5,868 nucleotides of DNA from an uncultured Collinsella sp. (GTDB lineage: Bacteria; Actinomycetota; Coriobacteriia; Coriobacteriales; Coriobacteriaceae). The notes below the pieces were generated by a model, which saw only the letters and a program-made list of their open reading frames with translations, was not told where the DNA came from and did no database searches. The translations under genes and the position numbers were made by a program. The stretch is taken from the NCBI GenBank assembly GCA_934654765.1, contig CAKUGX010000114.1:1-5868 (forward strand). Direction: 5' to 3'. Positions 1-4,527 of this stretch are shown one piece after another. Each line of letters starts with the position of its first letter. Within the stretch, counting starts at the first letter, position 1.

Positions 1-2
1 AG

Positions 3-905
3 GTCCAGCTCTCGCTGGCACTGGAGCTGCCGCCGCCCGACCTGATCGTGGCCGAGGGCGGCAACCTGACCCAGTGCAGCGCCATCAGCCGCATGTTTGG
101 CCGCAAACGCTGTCTGGCGCACCTGCACGGCCAGACGACCTGCACCCCCGTGATGGACGACATCTACGGCGGCGTGCTTGCGCTGAGCGATTTCATCCGT
201 GAGGATTACCTGCAATCCAGCACCCTTGACCCACAGCGGGCCTATATTCTGCACAACTGCATTGACACGGCCCGCTTCTGCCCCGGCCCGGCATCCAAAA
301 CGCTGCGCGCGCAGCTCGGCTTTACCGACGAGGATTTCGTCGTGCTCTACTGCGGGCGGCTCGACCCGGACAAGGGCATCCATAAGCTGATGGAGGCCAT
401 TGCCGCGCTGCATGAGCCGCACATCAAGCTGCTGATCGTGGGCAGTCCCTTCTTCGCCCGCACCCAGCAAAGCGCGTTCCAGCGCAAATTGGAGCAGCAG
501 GCCAAGAGTCTGGGCAACCGCGTACAGTTCACGGGCTACATCCCCAATGAGGACCTGCCCGACTACTACCGCCTGGCCGACCTGTGCTGCGTGCCCACGC
601 TGGTGGAGGAGGCCGCGGGCCTTGTGGCCGTGGAGGCGATGGCCTGCGGACGCCCCGTGCTGGCGACCCGCAGCGGCGGTATGCCGGAGTATCTGGCCGG
701 CAGCCAGGCCGTACTGGTGGAGCGCGGCGACACCGTGGCCGACCAGCTTGCGTGGAGCATCCGTATGCTGTACGAGCACCCGGCCCTCTGCACCGAGATG
801 GGCGCGGCGGGTGCGGCACGCGGCAGGGAGTTTTCCACCGCGCATTACTACGAGGAATTTGTGCGCATCGTGCACGATGTGACGGAAAACGGAGGTGCCC
901 AGTGA
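3..905 (+). CDS. GT4-family glycosyltransferase, 5'-truncated by window edge
   Basis: The open frame runs in from the left edge, so about 300 C-terminal residues of the protein are visible and the true start lies outside; the internal GTG at 48 is not a likely start. The fragment carries the C-terminal GT-B Rossmann domain of GT4 enzymes: a strand and donor-phosphate loop CGRLDPDKG (about residues 117-125 of the visible part), LLIVG, then the acidic E-x7-E motif in EEAAGLVAVEAM (Glu203 and Glu211), followed by GRPVLATRSGGMPE, the usual nucleotide-sugar-binding end. GT4 enzymes are retaining transferases that move a sugar from an NDP-sugar to a lipid-linked or glycan acceptor at the cytoplasmic face. 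Its stop overlaps the start of the next glycosyltransferase by 4 bases, indicating one operon and translational coupling. The sugar and acceptor cannot be told from sequence; an exopolysaccharide, capsule or wall-glycan cluster is the likely context. Confidence 0.9.
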   Translation, partial: VQLSLALELPPPDLIVAEGGNLTQCSAISRMFGRKRCLAHLHGQTTCTPVMDDIYGGVLALSDFIREDYLQSSTLDPQRAYILHNCIDTARFCPGPASKTLRAQLGFTDEDFVVLYCGRLDPDKGIHKLMEAIAALHEPHIKLLIVGSPFFARTQQSAFQRKLEQQAKSLGNRVQFTGYIPNEDLPDYYRLADLCCVPTLVEEAAGLVAVEAMACGRPVLATRSGGMPEYLAGSQAVLVERGDTVADQLAWSIRMLYEHPALCTEMGAAGAARGREFSTAHYYEEFVRIVHDVTENGGAQ

Positions 906-1963
906 GCAAGCCGACCCTCTGCGTGATCGTGCCGGTCTACAAGGCCGCGGCCACGCTGGACCGCTGTGTGGCCAGCGTTCTGGTGCAGCAGGTCGCAGGC
1001 GGGCTGCGCTGTATTCTCGTGGACGACGGCAGCCCCGACGAAAGCGGCGCTCTGTGCGACGCCTGGGCCGCCAAGGACCCCCGCGTGACGGTCCTGCATC
1101 AGGAGAACCGCGGCGTGTCCGCCGCGCGCAACGCCGGACTGGCGGCAGCGGACAGCGAGTACCTTGTCTTTCTCGATGCCGACGACGCACTGCGCCCCGG
1201 CGCTTTGCAGGCGGCGCTTGACGCCCAGAACACTGCGCCGCAGAGCTTTGTGCTCTGGCACTACACCACTGACGGGCAGGACGCCGCGGCGGTGACTTCT
1301 GATACTGCCACCCGCCCGCAAAACGCTCTGGCGCGCTTGTGGCTTGACTGTCTGCTGGCTATGCCGTGGAATAAGCTCTACCGCACCGCACTGGCGCAGC
1401 AGCTGGCGTTTGACAGTCAGTATACTTTGGGCGAAGATTTACAATTTGTATTGGATTATATCGACCTGCTGGGCAGGACTGCGCCCGATTTTGCCTACAC
1501 TATCCTGACCGCACCGCTGACCTTTTACGACTGCAGCCGCGAGGGAACACTCTCGACGAAATACCACGCCGACTACTGCAAGATCTGGCCCGAGCATTTT
1601 GCCCGGCTGAACAAGGCTTGCTACGCGGCGCACTGCCCGCAGGAGGATATGCGCCCCCTGCACCGCGCCGAGCTGACCGTTTACGCCGAGGGCGTGGCTG
1701 ATATTCTGCGCCGTGACCCCGCCAAGCGCAGGACCGTGCGCCGGGACAAGGCTTATGCCGCCCTGCGCAGCCCGTGGCTGCACGCCCTTTTGGAGCGTAT
1801 GCGCATTGAGGGCTGCTACAGCGCCTACTACCTGCCCTGCCGCTGGCGCAGCATCTGCCTTGTCTGGACCATGGCCGAGGCCAGGCGGACCGGCTCTCCC
1901 CTGTTCGGCAAGCTGGACTGGGCCGGATATTATCTGCTGGGCAGAAAACTGCGCAGGGATTGA
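902..1963 (+). CDS. GT2-family glycosyltransferase (GT-A fold)
   Basis: This is a 353-residue protein with start GTG at 902, chosen because GGAGG at 891-895 lies 6 bases upstream and because the homology begins right there (MSKPTLCVIVPVYKAAATL). The same frame is open far upstream, but that part is a shadow of the GT4 gene. The GT2 catalytic domain is clear: VIVPVYK (8-14), the nucleotide-binding DDGS (41-44), QENRGVSAARNAGL (67-80), the DxD metal site in FLDADD (DADD at 92-95), and GEDLQF (177-182), where an acidic pair usually supplies the catalytic base. The C-terminal third is basic, rich in aromatic residues, and lacks a clear membrane segment. GT2 enzymes of this size are inverting transferases that add a sugar during exopolysaccharide, capsule or teichoic-type glycan synthesis. 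It overlaps the GT4 gene by 4 bases (GTGA) and is the last gene before a terminator. Donor and acceptor are unknown. Confidence 0.93.
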   Translation: MSKPTLCVIVPVYKAAATLDRCVASVLVQQVAGGLRCILVDDGSPDESGALCDAWAAKDPRVTVLHQENRGVSAARNAGLAAADSEYLVFLDADDALRPGALQAALDAQNTAPQSFVLWHYTTDGQDAAAVTSDTATRPQNALARLWLDCLLAMPWNKLYRTALAQQLAFDSQYTLGEDLQFVLDYIDLLGRTAPDFAYTILTAPLTFYDCSREGTLSTKYHADYCKIWPEHFARLNKACYAAHCPQEDMRPLHRAELTVYAEGVADILRRDPAKRRTVRRDKAYAALRSPWLHALLERMRIEGCYSAYYLPCRWRSICLVWTMAEARRTGSPLFGKLDWAGYYLLGRKLRRD

Positions 1964-2076
1964 GGTGCCGTACCGTGCAACGTAGGGACGGATTCCATTT
2001 CTGCCCGTGAAGCTGCCCCCCCTGCCGCGGGCGAACAATTGTTCACCCTTACAATCACTACACACCATAGCTTCAG
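1964..2076. other. Non-coding gap after the glycosyltransferase pair
   Basis: I see no gene here. The stretch holds a weak imperfect hairpin, GGGACGGA (about 1984-1991) against CTGCCCG further on, and a perfect 12-bp palindrome GAACAATTGTTC (2033-2044). After the terminator at 2077-2106, positions 2107-2227 show nothing I can name before the kinase promoter. Confidence 0.4.
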
Positions 2077-2106
2077 GCGCGGCCTTTTTGACAGGCCGCG
2101 CTTTTT
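2077..2106 (+). terminator. Rho-independent terminator of the glycosyltransferase operon
   Basis: A perfect 8-bp stem GCGCGGCC / GGCCGCGC (2077-2084 and 2094-2101) with a 9-base loop is followed directly by TTTTT (2102-2106). It lies 114 bases after the GT2 stop and ends the glycan operon. Confidence 0.88.
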
Positions 2107-2227
2107 CTCTGCGCACCAATCGTGCAGACTGTGCACAAATGTCCATGCGTTTTGCTCTGCTTTCCACTGTAAACCGCGCACTTCTTCGTACAGAACGGGT
2201 ATTTTGCCCTTTTTGCGGATTGGTTCG

Positions 2228-2256
2228 TTGACTATGTTAAATTATTGTCGTATAAT
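2228..2256 (+). promoter_or_regulatory. Sigma-A type promoter for the P-loop kinase gene
   Basis: The -35 TTGACT (2228-2233) and a perfect -10 TATAAT (2251-2256) are separated by exactly 17 bases. The predicted start site is near 2263, giving an untranslated leader of about 42 bases that contains the ribosome binding site AGAAGGG (2292-2298). The strong match suggests constitutive expression; I see no operator repeat over it. Confidence 0.85.
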
Positions 2257-2304
2257 ACAATCATACACAAAGCGTGTAATGCTTAACATAGAGAAGGGTT
2301 CCTC

Positions 2305-2904
2305 ATGGAGAAAAAACTCATCCTTGTCACCTCCCCGCCCGCCTGCGGCAAGACCTACGTGGCAAAGGCGCTGGCTAAAAATTTAAAGCACGTCGTCTAC
2401 CTCGACAAGGACACGCTCATCGTCCTCTCCAAGCAGATCTTCAAGGTTGCCGGGCAGCCGTATGATCGCAGCAGCGAGTTTTTTCAGCAGAACATCCGCG
2501 ATTATGAGTATGACTGCGTCCTGGCGCTGGCCATGGAGGCACTTGATTACGACGATATTGTCCTCATCAACGCGCCGTTCACCCAGGAGGTGCGCGACAA
2601 CGCCTTTATCGCGGACCTGAAGGCCAAGCTGGCCGCCAAGGGCGCGACGCTGGCCGTCATCTGGGTCGAGACCTCGCCCGAGGTCGTCCATCAGCGAATG
2701 ATCGAGCGCAACTCTGACCGCGACACCTGGAAACTGGCTCACTGGGATGAGTACCTGCGCCGGTGCAACTTTGCCATCCCGGAGAACCTCGCCGACCCGC
2801 AGCACAAAGACAATCTGATTTTGTTCCAGAATAATAACGACGACGAATTTGACGCTTCGATGAAGCGCTGTGTCGCCATTTTGGAGGAATCCCTCGAGGA
2901 TTGA
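2305..2904 (+). CDS. P-loop AAA-type ATP-binding protein, predicted small-molecule kinase
   Basis: This is a 199-residue cytosolic protein. ATG at 2305 is preceded by AGAAGGG with a 6-base gap. The P-loop is SPPACGKT (10-17), a Walker A in which Ser replaces the usual first Gly/Ala. LDKD (33-36) occupies the place of the DxD substrate-binding segment in the zeta-toxin/shikimate-kinase-like kinases (AAA_33 type). A Walker B-like strand DDIVLINAPF (83-92) follows. VIWVETSPEVVHQRMIERNSDRD resembles the arginine-rich lid of P-loop kinases, with Arg and Lys residues that would contact ATP phosphates. From the family I infer phosphoryl transfer from ATP to a small molecule; the substrate is not recognisable. 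The gene is monocistronic, with its own promoter and terminator, so neighbours give no hint. Its length fits single-domain kinases. Toxin activity seems unlikely because no antitoxin gene is adjacent. Confidence 0.85.
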   Translation: MEKKLILVTSPPACGKTYVAKALAKNLKHVVYLDKDTLIVLSKQIFKVAGQPYDRSSEFFQQNIRDYEYDCVLALAMEALDYDDIVLINAPFTQEVRDNAFIADLKAKLAAKGATLAVIWVETSPEVVHQRMIERNSDRDTWKLAHWDEYLRRCNFAIPENLADPQHKDNLILFQNNNDDEFDASMKRCVAILEESLED

Positions 2905-2911
2905 CTCCCCT

Positions 2912-2948
2912 GCCCGGCTCCCGCCTGCTGCGGATGCCGGGCCTTTTT
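2912..2948 (+). terminator. Rho-independent terminator of the kinase gene
   Basis: The outer stem GCCCGGC / GCCGGGC (2912-2918 and 2936-2942) encloses an inner stem CCGC / GCGG (2921-2924 and 2930-2933) and is followed by C and TTTTT (2944-2948). It begins only 7 bases after the kinase stop codon. Confidence 0.9.
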
Positions 2949-2953
2949 GTGGC

Positions 2954-3115
2954 GTTCTCTGCCAGTTCATGCAGCAGCGGCGCGTAGGCTGTGCACGCAG
3001 CCTTGCCGCCCGGGCAGAAGATCAGACCGGCGCGGACGGGTGCGGTCTGCGGGGCAAAAAGCCAGCCGCCGGCATAGCCTTAACGATGGGCATAGGCTTC
3101 AGGGCGAAGCGCTGC
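2954..3115 (-). pseudogene. Alpha/beta-hydrolase remnant (N-terminal part)
   Basis: On the minus strand one frame reads ALRPEAYAHR, then a stop (TAA at 3082-3080), then GYAGGWLFAP, then APVRAGLIFCPGGKA and TAYAPLLHELAEN, ending near 2954. The run W-L-F-A-P, GLIF-x-PGGK and AYAPLL-x-ELAE matches my memory of the N-terminal region of a bacterial alpha/beta-hydrolase family (dienelactone-hydrolase-like, Abhydrolase_5 type), where GLIFYPGGKV is usual. The in-frame stop, the lack of a start codon with a ribosome binding site, and the loss of everything after the first strand and helix, including the nucleophile elbow, mark it as a dead fragment. It ends against the kinase terminator, so the rest was probably lost in the rearrangement that placed the kinase unit here. 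Assignment is from remembered family pattern, not a search. Confidence 0.5.
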
Positions 3116-3141
3116 TTTTTCAAAATGGTATGTCCCCAGCA

Positions 3142-3165
3142 GATTAGAATGTGGATTAGAATGTG
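3142..3165 (+). repeat. 12-bp perfect tandem duplication
   Basis: GATTAGAATGTG occurs twice head-to-tail (3142-3153 and 3154-3165) without a mismatch. It ends 24 bases upstream of the -35 of the tRNA promoter, so it could be an upstream binding site or a slippage duplication. Confidence 0.9.
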
Positions 3166-3189
3166 ACACGAGATTTTTTAAGAAAACAT

Positions 3190-3218
3190 TTGCATTTTGC
3201 TCCCGGATTTGGTATACT
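3190..3218 (+). promoter_or_regulatory. Strong extended -10 promoter of the tRNA locus
   Basis: The -35 TTGCAT (3190-3195), a 17-base spacer and the -10 TATACT (3213-3218), preceded by the extended -10 dinucleotide TG (3210-3211), form a near-consensus promoter. The predicted start near 3225 is about 44 bases before the tRNA-like half at 3269. The strength fits a stable-RNA gene. Since the first tRNA is broken, the transcript would have to reach the intact tRNA at 3472 to be useful. Confidence 0.8.
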
Positions 3219-3268
3219 ATAAAGGCATTCGGGGCCTTGGCTCTGTTTGGCAGTAATTCCATAAACCT

Positions 3269-3307
3269 GCGTCCGTAGCTCAGCTGGATAGAGCACTGGC
3301 CTCCGAC
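3269..3307 (+). pseudogene. tRNA-Arg(CCG) 5' half, cut at the anticodon loop
   Basis: The 39 bases match the 5' half of a tRNA base for base in layout: acceptor strand GCGTCCG (3269-3275), TA, D-arm GCTC-AGCTGGATA-GAGC (3278-3294), anticodon-stem strand CTGGC (3296-3300) and the 7-base loop CTCCGAC (3301-3307) with anticodon CCG (3303-3305). The expected GCCAG strand, variable loop and T-arm do not follow. Positions 3275-3294 are identical to 3478-3497 of the intact tRNA downstream, and the anticodon loops are identical too, but the acceptor strands differ, so this was a separate gene and not a simple copy. The only possible trace of the 3' half is GACGC (3314-3318), which could pair with GCGTC of the acceptor strand. 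It cannot yield a functional tRNA. The cause is either an integrase crossover in the anticodon loop or an internal deletion. Confidence 0.8.
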
Positions 3308-3376
3308 AACTGCGACGCGGCAGGTTTTTGGTCTGTTTTTGTGCGATACAGCGTGATTTGTGCTCGCAAAAATGCG

Positions 3377-3427
3377 GTGGTCAACGGTAGTCAGACCACG
3401 AATTGACCACTATTGGAAATTGACTAC
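3377..3427. repeat. Cluster of four GTRGTCAA motifs in convergent orientation
   Basis: GTGGTCAA (3377-3384) and GTAGTCAG (3387-3394) lie on the + strand. On the - strand, GTGGTCAA (as TTGACCAC, 3403-3410) and GTAGTCAA (as TTGACTAC, 3420-3427) face them. A degenerate fifth copy, GTGGTCTG, lies on the - strand at 3399-3392. Such short repeated motifs beside a tRNA attachment site fit arm-type binding sites of a tyrosine recombinase or binding sites of an excisionase or repressor. Function is inference. Confidence 0.65.
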
Positions 3428-3448
3428 TTTACAAGATTGAAATACGCT
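3420..3448 (+). promoter_or_regulatory. Possible second promoter for the intact tRNA
   Basis: TTGACT (3420-3425) and TACGCT (3443-3448) are 17 bases apart, 23 bases before the tRNA. The -35 is good and the -10 matches only three of six positions. The -35 lies inside one of the GTRGTCAA motifs, so a protein bound there would compete with polymerase. Weakly supported. Confidence 0.3.
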
Positions 3449-3462
3449 GTAACGGCGTTTTT
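3444..3462 (+). terminator. Possible weak terminator just before the intact tRNA
   Basis: ACGCTG / CGGCGT (3444-3449 and 3453-3458) forms a 6-bp stem with one G-T pair and a TAA loop, running into TTTTT (3458-3462). If active it would stop readthrough from the 3190 promoter 10 bases before the tRNA, which would make a local promoter necessary. It overlaps the possible -10 at 3443-3448, so at most one of the two readings is likely to be right. Confidence 0.35.
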
Positions 3463-3471
3463 CATACATAA

Positions 3472-3548
3472 GCGATCGTAGCTCAGCTGGATAGAGCGTT
3501 CGGCTCCGACCCGGAAGGCCAGAGGTTCGAATCCTCCCGGTCGCACCA
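3472..3548 (+). tRNA. tRNA-Arg (anticodon CCG), CCA encoded
   Basis: This is a complete 77-base cloverleaf including the encoded CCA (3546-3548). Acceptor strands GCGATCG (3472-3478) and CGGTCGC (3538-3544) pair fully with one G-T pair. The D-arm is GCTC-AGCTGGATA-GAGC (3481-3497). The anticodon arm is TTCGG-CTCCGAC-CCGGA (3499-3515), with anticodon CCG at 3506-3508 reading the Arg codon CGG. The variable loop AGGCC is 3516-3520 and the T-arm AGAGG-TTCGAAT-CCTCC is 3521-3537. The T-stem has one A-C mismatch at pair 49-65, which is tolerable. The discriminator base is A. A perfect terminator follows immediately, so it is a single-gene unit or the last gene of the locus. The gene borders a truncated recombinase gene, as is common for tRNA attachment sites. 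Confidence 0.95.
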
Positions 3549-3585
3549 AGAGCAGCACCTTGTGGGGTGCTGCTCTTTTTGTTTT
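3549..3585 (+). terminator. Rho-independent terminator of tRNA-Arg
   Basis: A perfect 11-bp stem AGAGCAGCACC / GGTGCTGCTCT (3549-3559 and 3566-3576) with loop TTGTGG starts at the base after CCA and is followed by TTTTGTTTT (3577-3585). Confidence 0.95.
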
Positions 3586-3610
3586 GCATGGATTTTATGG
3601 AGCAGCAAAA

Positions 3611-3707
3611 GAAGGGATTCGAACAATCCATGCCTCACGCTTTGCGTCCCGCGGGGCAGCAACGCCCCGGTGGGGCGTTTCTAGGGCGTGGCATGGCGAA
3701 TCCCTTC
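3611..3707. repeat. 97-bp nested inverted repeat
   Basis: The outer arms GAAGGGATTCG (3611-3621) and CGAATCCCTTC (3697-3707) are perfect complements. After a 6-base bulge (3622-3627) the second arms CCATGCC (3628-3634) and GGCATGG (3690-3696) also pair. The core contains a perfect hairpin AACGCCCC-GGT-GGGGCGTT (3661-3679) and the palindrome CCCGCGGG (3648-3655). No coding frame of interest crosses it. It may be a dispersed palindromic repeat, part of an element end, or a structured RNA; the left arm contains the complement of a T-loop-like GTTCGAATCCC. Confidence 0.8.
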
Positions 3708-3711
3708 GGGT

Positions 3712-3756
3712 GCGCTAAAAAGCGCATTGCAATGTACTTTTGCAATGCGTTTTTTT
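3712..3756. terminator. Bidirectional terminator
   Basis: A 10-bp perfect stem CGCATTGCAA / TTGCAATGCG (3723-3732 and 3740-3749) with loop TGTACTT is followed by seven T (3750-3756) on the + strand. On the - strand the same stem runs into TTTTT (complement of AAAAA 3717-3721). It would end the minus-strand 91-aa gene, whose stop is at 3766, and block transcription coming from the tRNA side. A smaller hairpin GCGCT-AAAA-AGCGC (3712-3725) is an alternative fold. Confidence 0.85.
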
Positions 3757-3765
3757 ATTCAGATT

Positions 3766-4041
3766 TTAGAATAATTTTAGTAGCATATCATCTGCCGCAT
3801 CGGTGTACTGACCTTTTGCCAGCCTTTCATTTCTCAGCTGATTCACAGTAGTACGCATAAGACGAATTTCGTCCGGTGAGAAGTTTGTTTTCTTATCGGC
3901 TGGGAGAGCATTGATTTTTAGTATCAGTTGCCCCGGTTTTTCTGTGCTATGCCCAAGCGCTTTTTCACGGTAATAATAAGGTGCAAGTGCTTTCAACAGG
4001 ATACTTTTGTTTGCTCTGGTTAATTTGATTTTCTTCATCAT
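3766..4041 (-). CDS. 91-residue protein of unknown function coupled to the integrase stump
   Basis: I do not recognise this protein. It starts at ATG 4041-4039 (a second Met follows at once) and the start overlaps the stop of the recombinase fragment (ATGA), so translation is probably coupled. The N-terminus MMKKIKLTRANKSILLKAL is basic. The middle contains YYYREKALGHSTEKPGQ, and the C-terminal half is charged and looks helical (SPDEIRLMRTTVNQLRNERL, then DAADDMLLKLF). There is no signal peptide, membrane segment or cysteine. The size, charge and place after an integrase suggest an element-encoded accessory such as a small DNA-binding or excision-related protein, but this is context only. It reads as an intact gene with a terminator directly after it, although the recombinase gene upstream is broken and its own promoter may be lost. 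Confidence 0.6.
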   Translation of the reverse strand: MMKKIKLTRANKSILLKALAPYYYREKALGHSTEKPGQLILKINALPADKKTNFSPDEIRLMRTTVNQLRNERLAKGQYTDAADDMLLKLF

Positions 4042-4250
4042 AATCCAATCGCCTTTCCCAACTTTTCCTGCGCCTTGCGCTTGTTCTTGTCAAATGCATG
4101 GGCGTAAATATCCAGCGTCGTACTTGCCTGTGCATGACCAAGCAGGCTGGCAACCGTTCGTCCATCCACGCCCTGCGCAATCAGCAGGCTGGCGTTCGTG
4201 TGTCTCAGGCTAACAGCGCAGAAAAATGTGTCGCCTAAAAGGGAAACCAA
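4038..4250 (-). pseudogene. Tyrosine recombinase/integrase, C-terminal stump
   Basis: The minus-strand frame from TTG 4250 carries the C-terminal catalytic part of a phage/ICE-type tyrosine recombinase: SLRHTNASLLIAQGV, then LLGHAQASTTLDIYAH, then a Lys-rich tail. The visible active-site residues are Arg of box II (codon 4205-4203), the His of LGH (4136-4134) and the nucleophile Tyr of DIYAH (4106-4104). In the family, box II reads H-x-L-R-H; here the position of the first His is Val, and upstream residues (GDTFFCAV) look unrelated, with a stop at 4274-4272. The homology therefore breaks between the box II His and Arg, near 4212. The box I Arg, the N-terminal core-binding and arm-binding domains are gone, so it cannot recombine. 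The tail reads toward the tRNA, the usual direction for an integrase sited next to its attachment site. Composition is lower in GC than the flanking host genes. Confidence 0.85.
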
Positions 4251-4254
4251 TGCG

Positions 4255-4310
4255 CCCGCTAAAATCGGGAACTACACCCCCTCTGCACCGAATTGCACCC
4301 CCTTAGCGGG
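4255..4310. repeat. Inverted repeat with internal GTGCA-type repeats, possible IS end
   Basis: CCCGCTAA (4255-4262) and TTAGCGGG (4303-4310) are perfect complements around a 40-base interior. Read on the - strand the interior holds two related units, AGGGGGTGCAATTC and AGGGGGTGTAGTTC. Repeated GTGCAATT-type blocks are typical of the ends of IS21-family elements, and the block sits just beyond the point where the recombinase homology ends. No transposase is in the window, so this would be a solo end or a scar. Confidence 0.4.
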
Positions 4311-4337
4311 TTTCTATCATAATTAATACGGTTCTTT

Positions 4338-4376
4338 GCCAAAAAAGCTCCCGGTAACACCGGGGGCCTTTTTGGC
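4338..4376. terminator. Long bidirectional terminator at the border of the scar zone
   Basis: GCCAAAAA (4338-4345), one mismatch, then GCTCCCGGT (4347-4355) pair through a 3-base AAC loop with ACCGGGGGC (4359-4367) and CTTTTTGGC (4368-4376). The + strand ends in TTTTT and the - strand in TTTTTT, so it can stop transcription both ways. It insulates the surface-protein operon from the integrase remnant. Positions 4377-4498 hold nothing I can name. Confidence 0.8.
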
Positions 4377-4498
4377 AGCCGGCCGTGCTTTCTGTGCGCC
4401 CATTTCCTCCTTAAATCCGGCAGACGCGAAATAAGGTGAAAAATAGTACTTAAATTGTAAACTTTTTGTGAACAAGCGTAAAAAAGTGCGCACATCGC

Positions 4499-4527
4499 TT
4501 GCGCTCCTGGAAAATAAGTGATATAAC
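4499..4527 (+). promoter_or_regulatory. Likely promoter of the coiled-coil / signal peptidase / surface-protein operon
   Basis: TTGCGC (4499-4504) is 17 bases from TATAAC (4522-4527), which has the extended -10 TG at 4519-4520. The -35 is poor and the extended -10 compensates. The predicted start near 4534 falls inside the palindromic operator, the expected arrangement for repression. The leader would be about 118 bases and contains a small hairpin CCGGG / CCCGG (4599-4603 and 4613-4617). A second -10-like TATACA (4568-4573) lacks a convincing -35. Confidence 0.5.

Noticed and set aside
584..901. Long upstream extension of the GT2 reading frame
   Set aside because: The frame is open inside the GT4 gene but encodes Gly/Arg-rich shadow sequence; the GTG at 902 has the ribosome binding site and the start of homology.
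1439..2167. 242-residue minus-strand frame opposite the GT2 gene
   Set aside because: It is antisense to conserved GT2 codons, has no family pattern, and runs through the terminator at 2077-2106.
2383..2970. 195-residue minus-strand frame opposite the kinase
   Set aside because: It mirrors the kinase codons, crosses its terminator and shows no recognisable motif.
3410..3631. 73-residue minus-strand frame with GRIRTSGLPGRSRTLYPAEL
   Set aside because: This is the well-known translated antisense of a tRNA gene, not a protein.
3611..3634. Possible minus-strand tRNA suggested by a GTTCGAATCCC-like T-loop
   Set aside because: No D-arm, anticodon arm or acceptor pairing surrounds it; it is part of the inverted repeat.
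4323..4403. Minus-strand 26-codon frame beginning MGAQKARPAAKK after GGAGG
   Set aside because: The gap from GGAGG to ATG is only 2 bases, and most of the frame is the bidirectional terminator hairpin; it may be the stub of a lost gene but cannot be supported.
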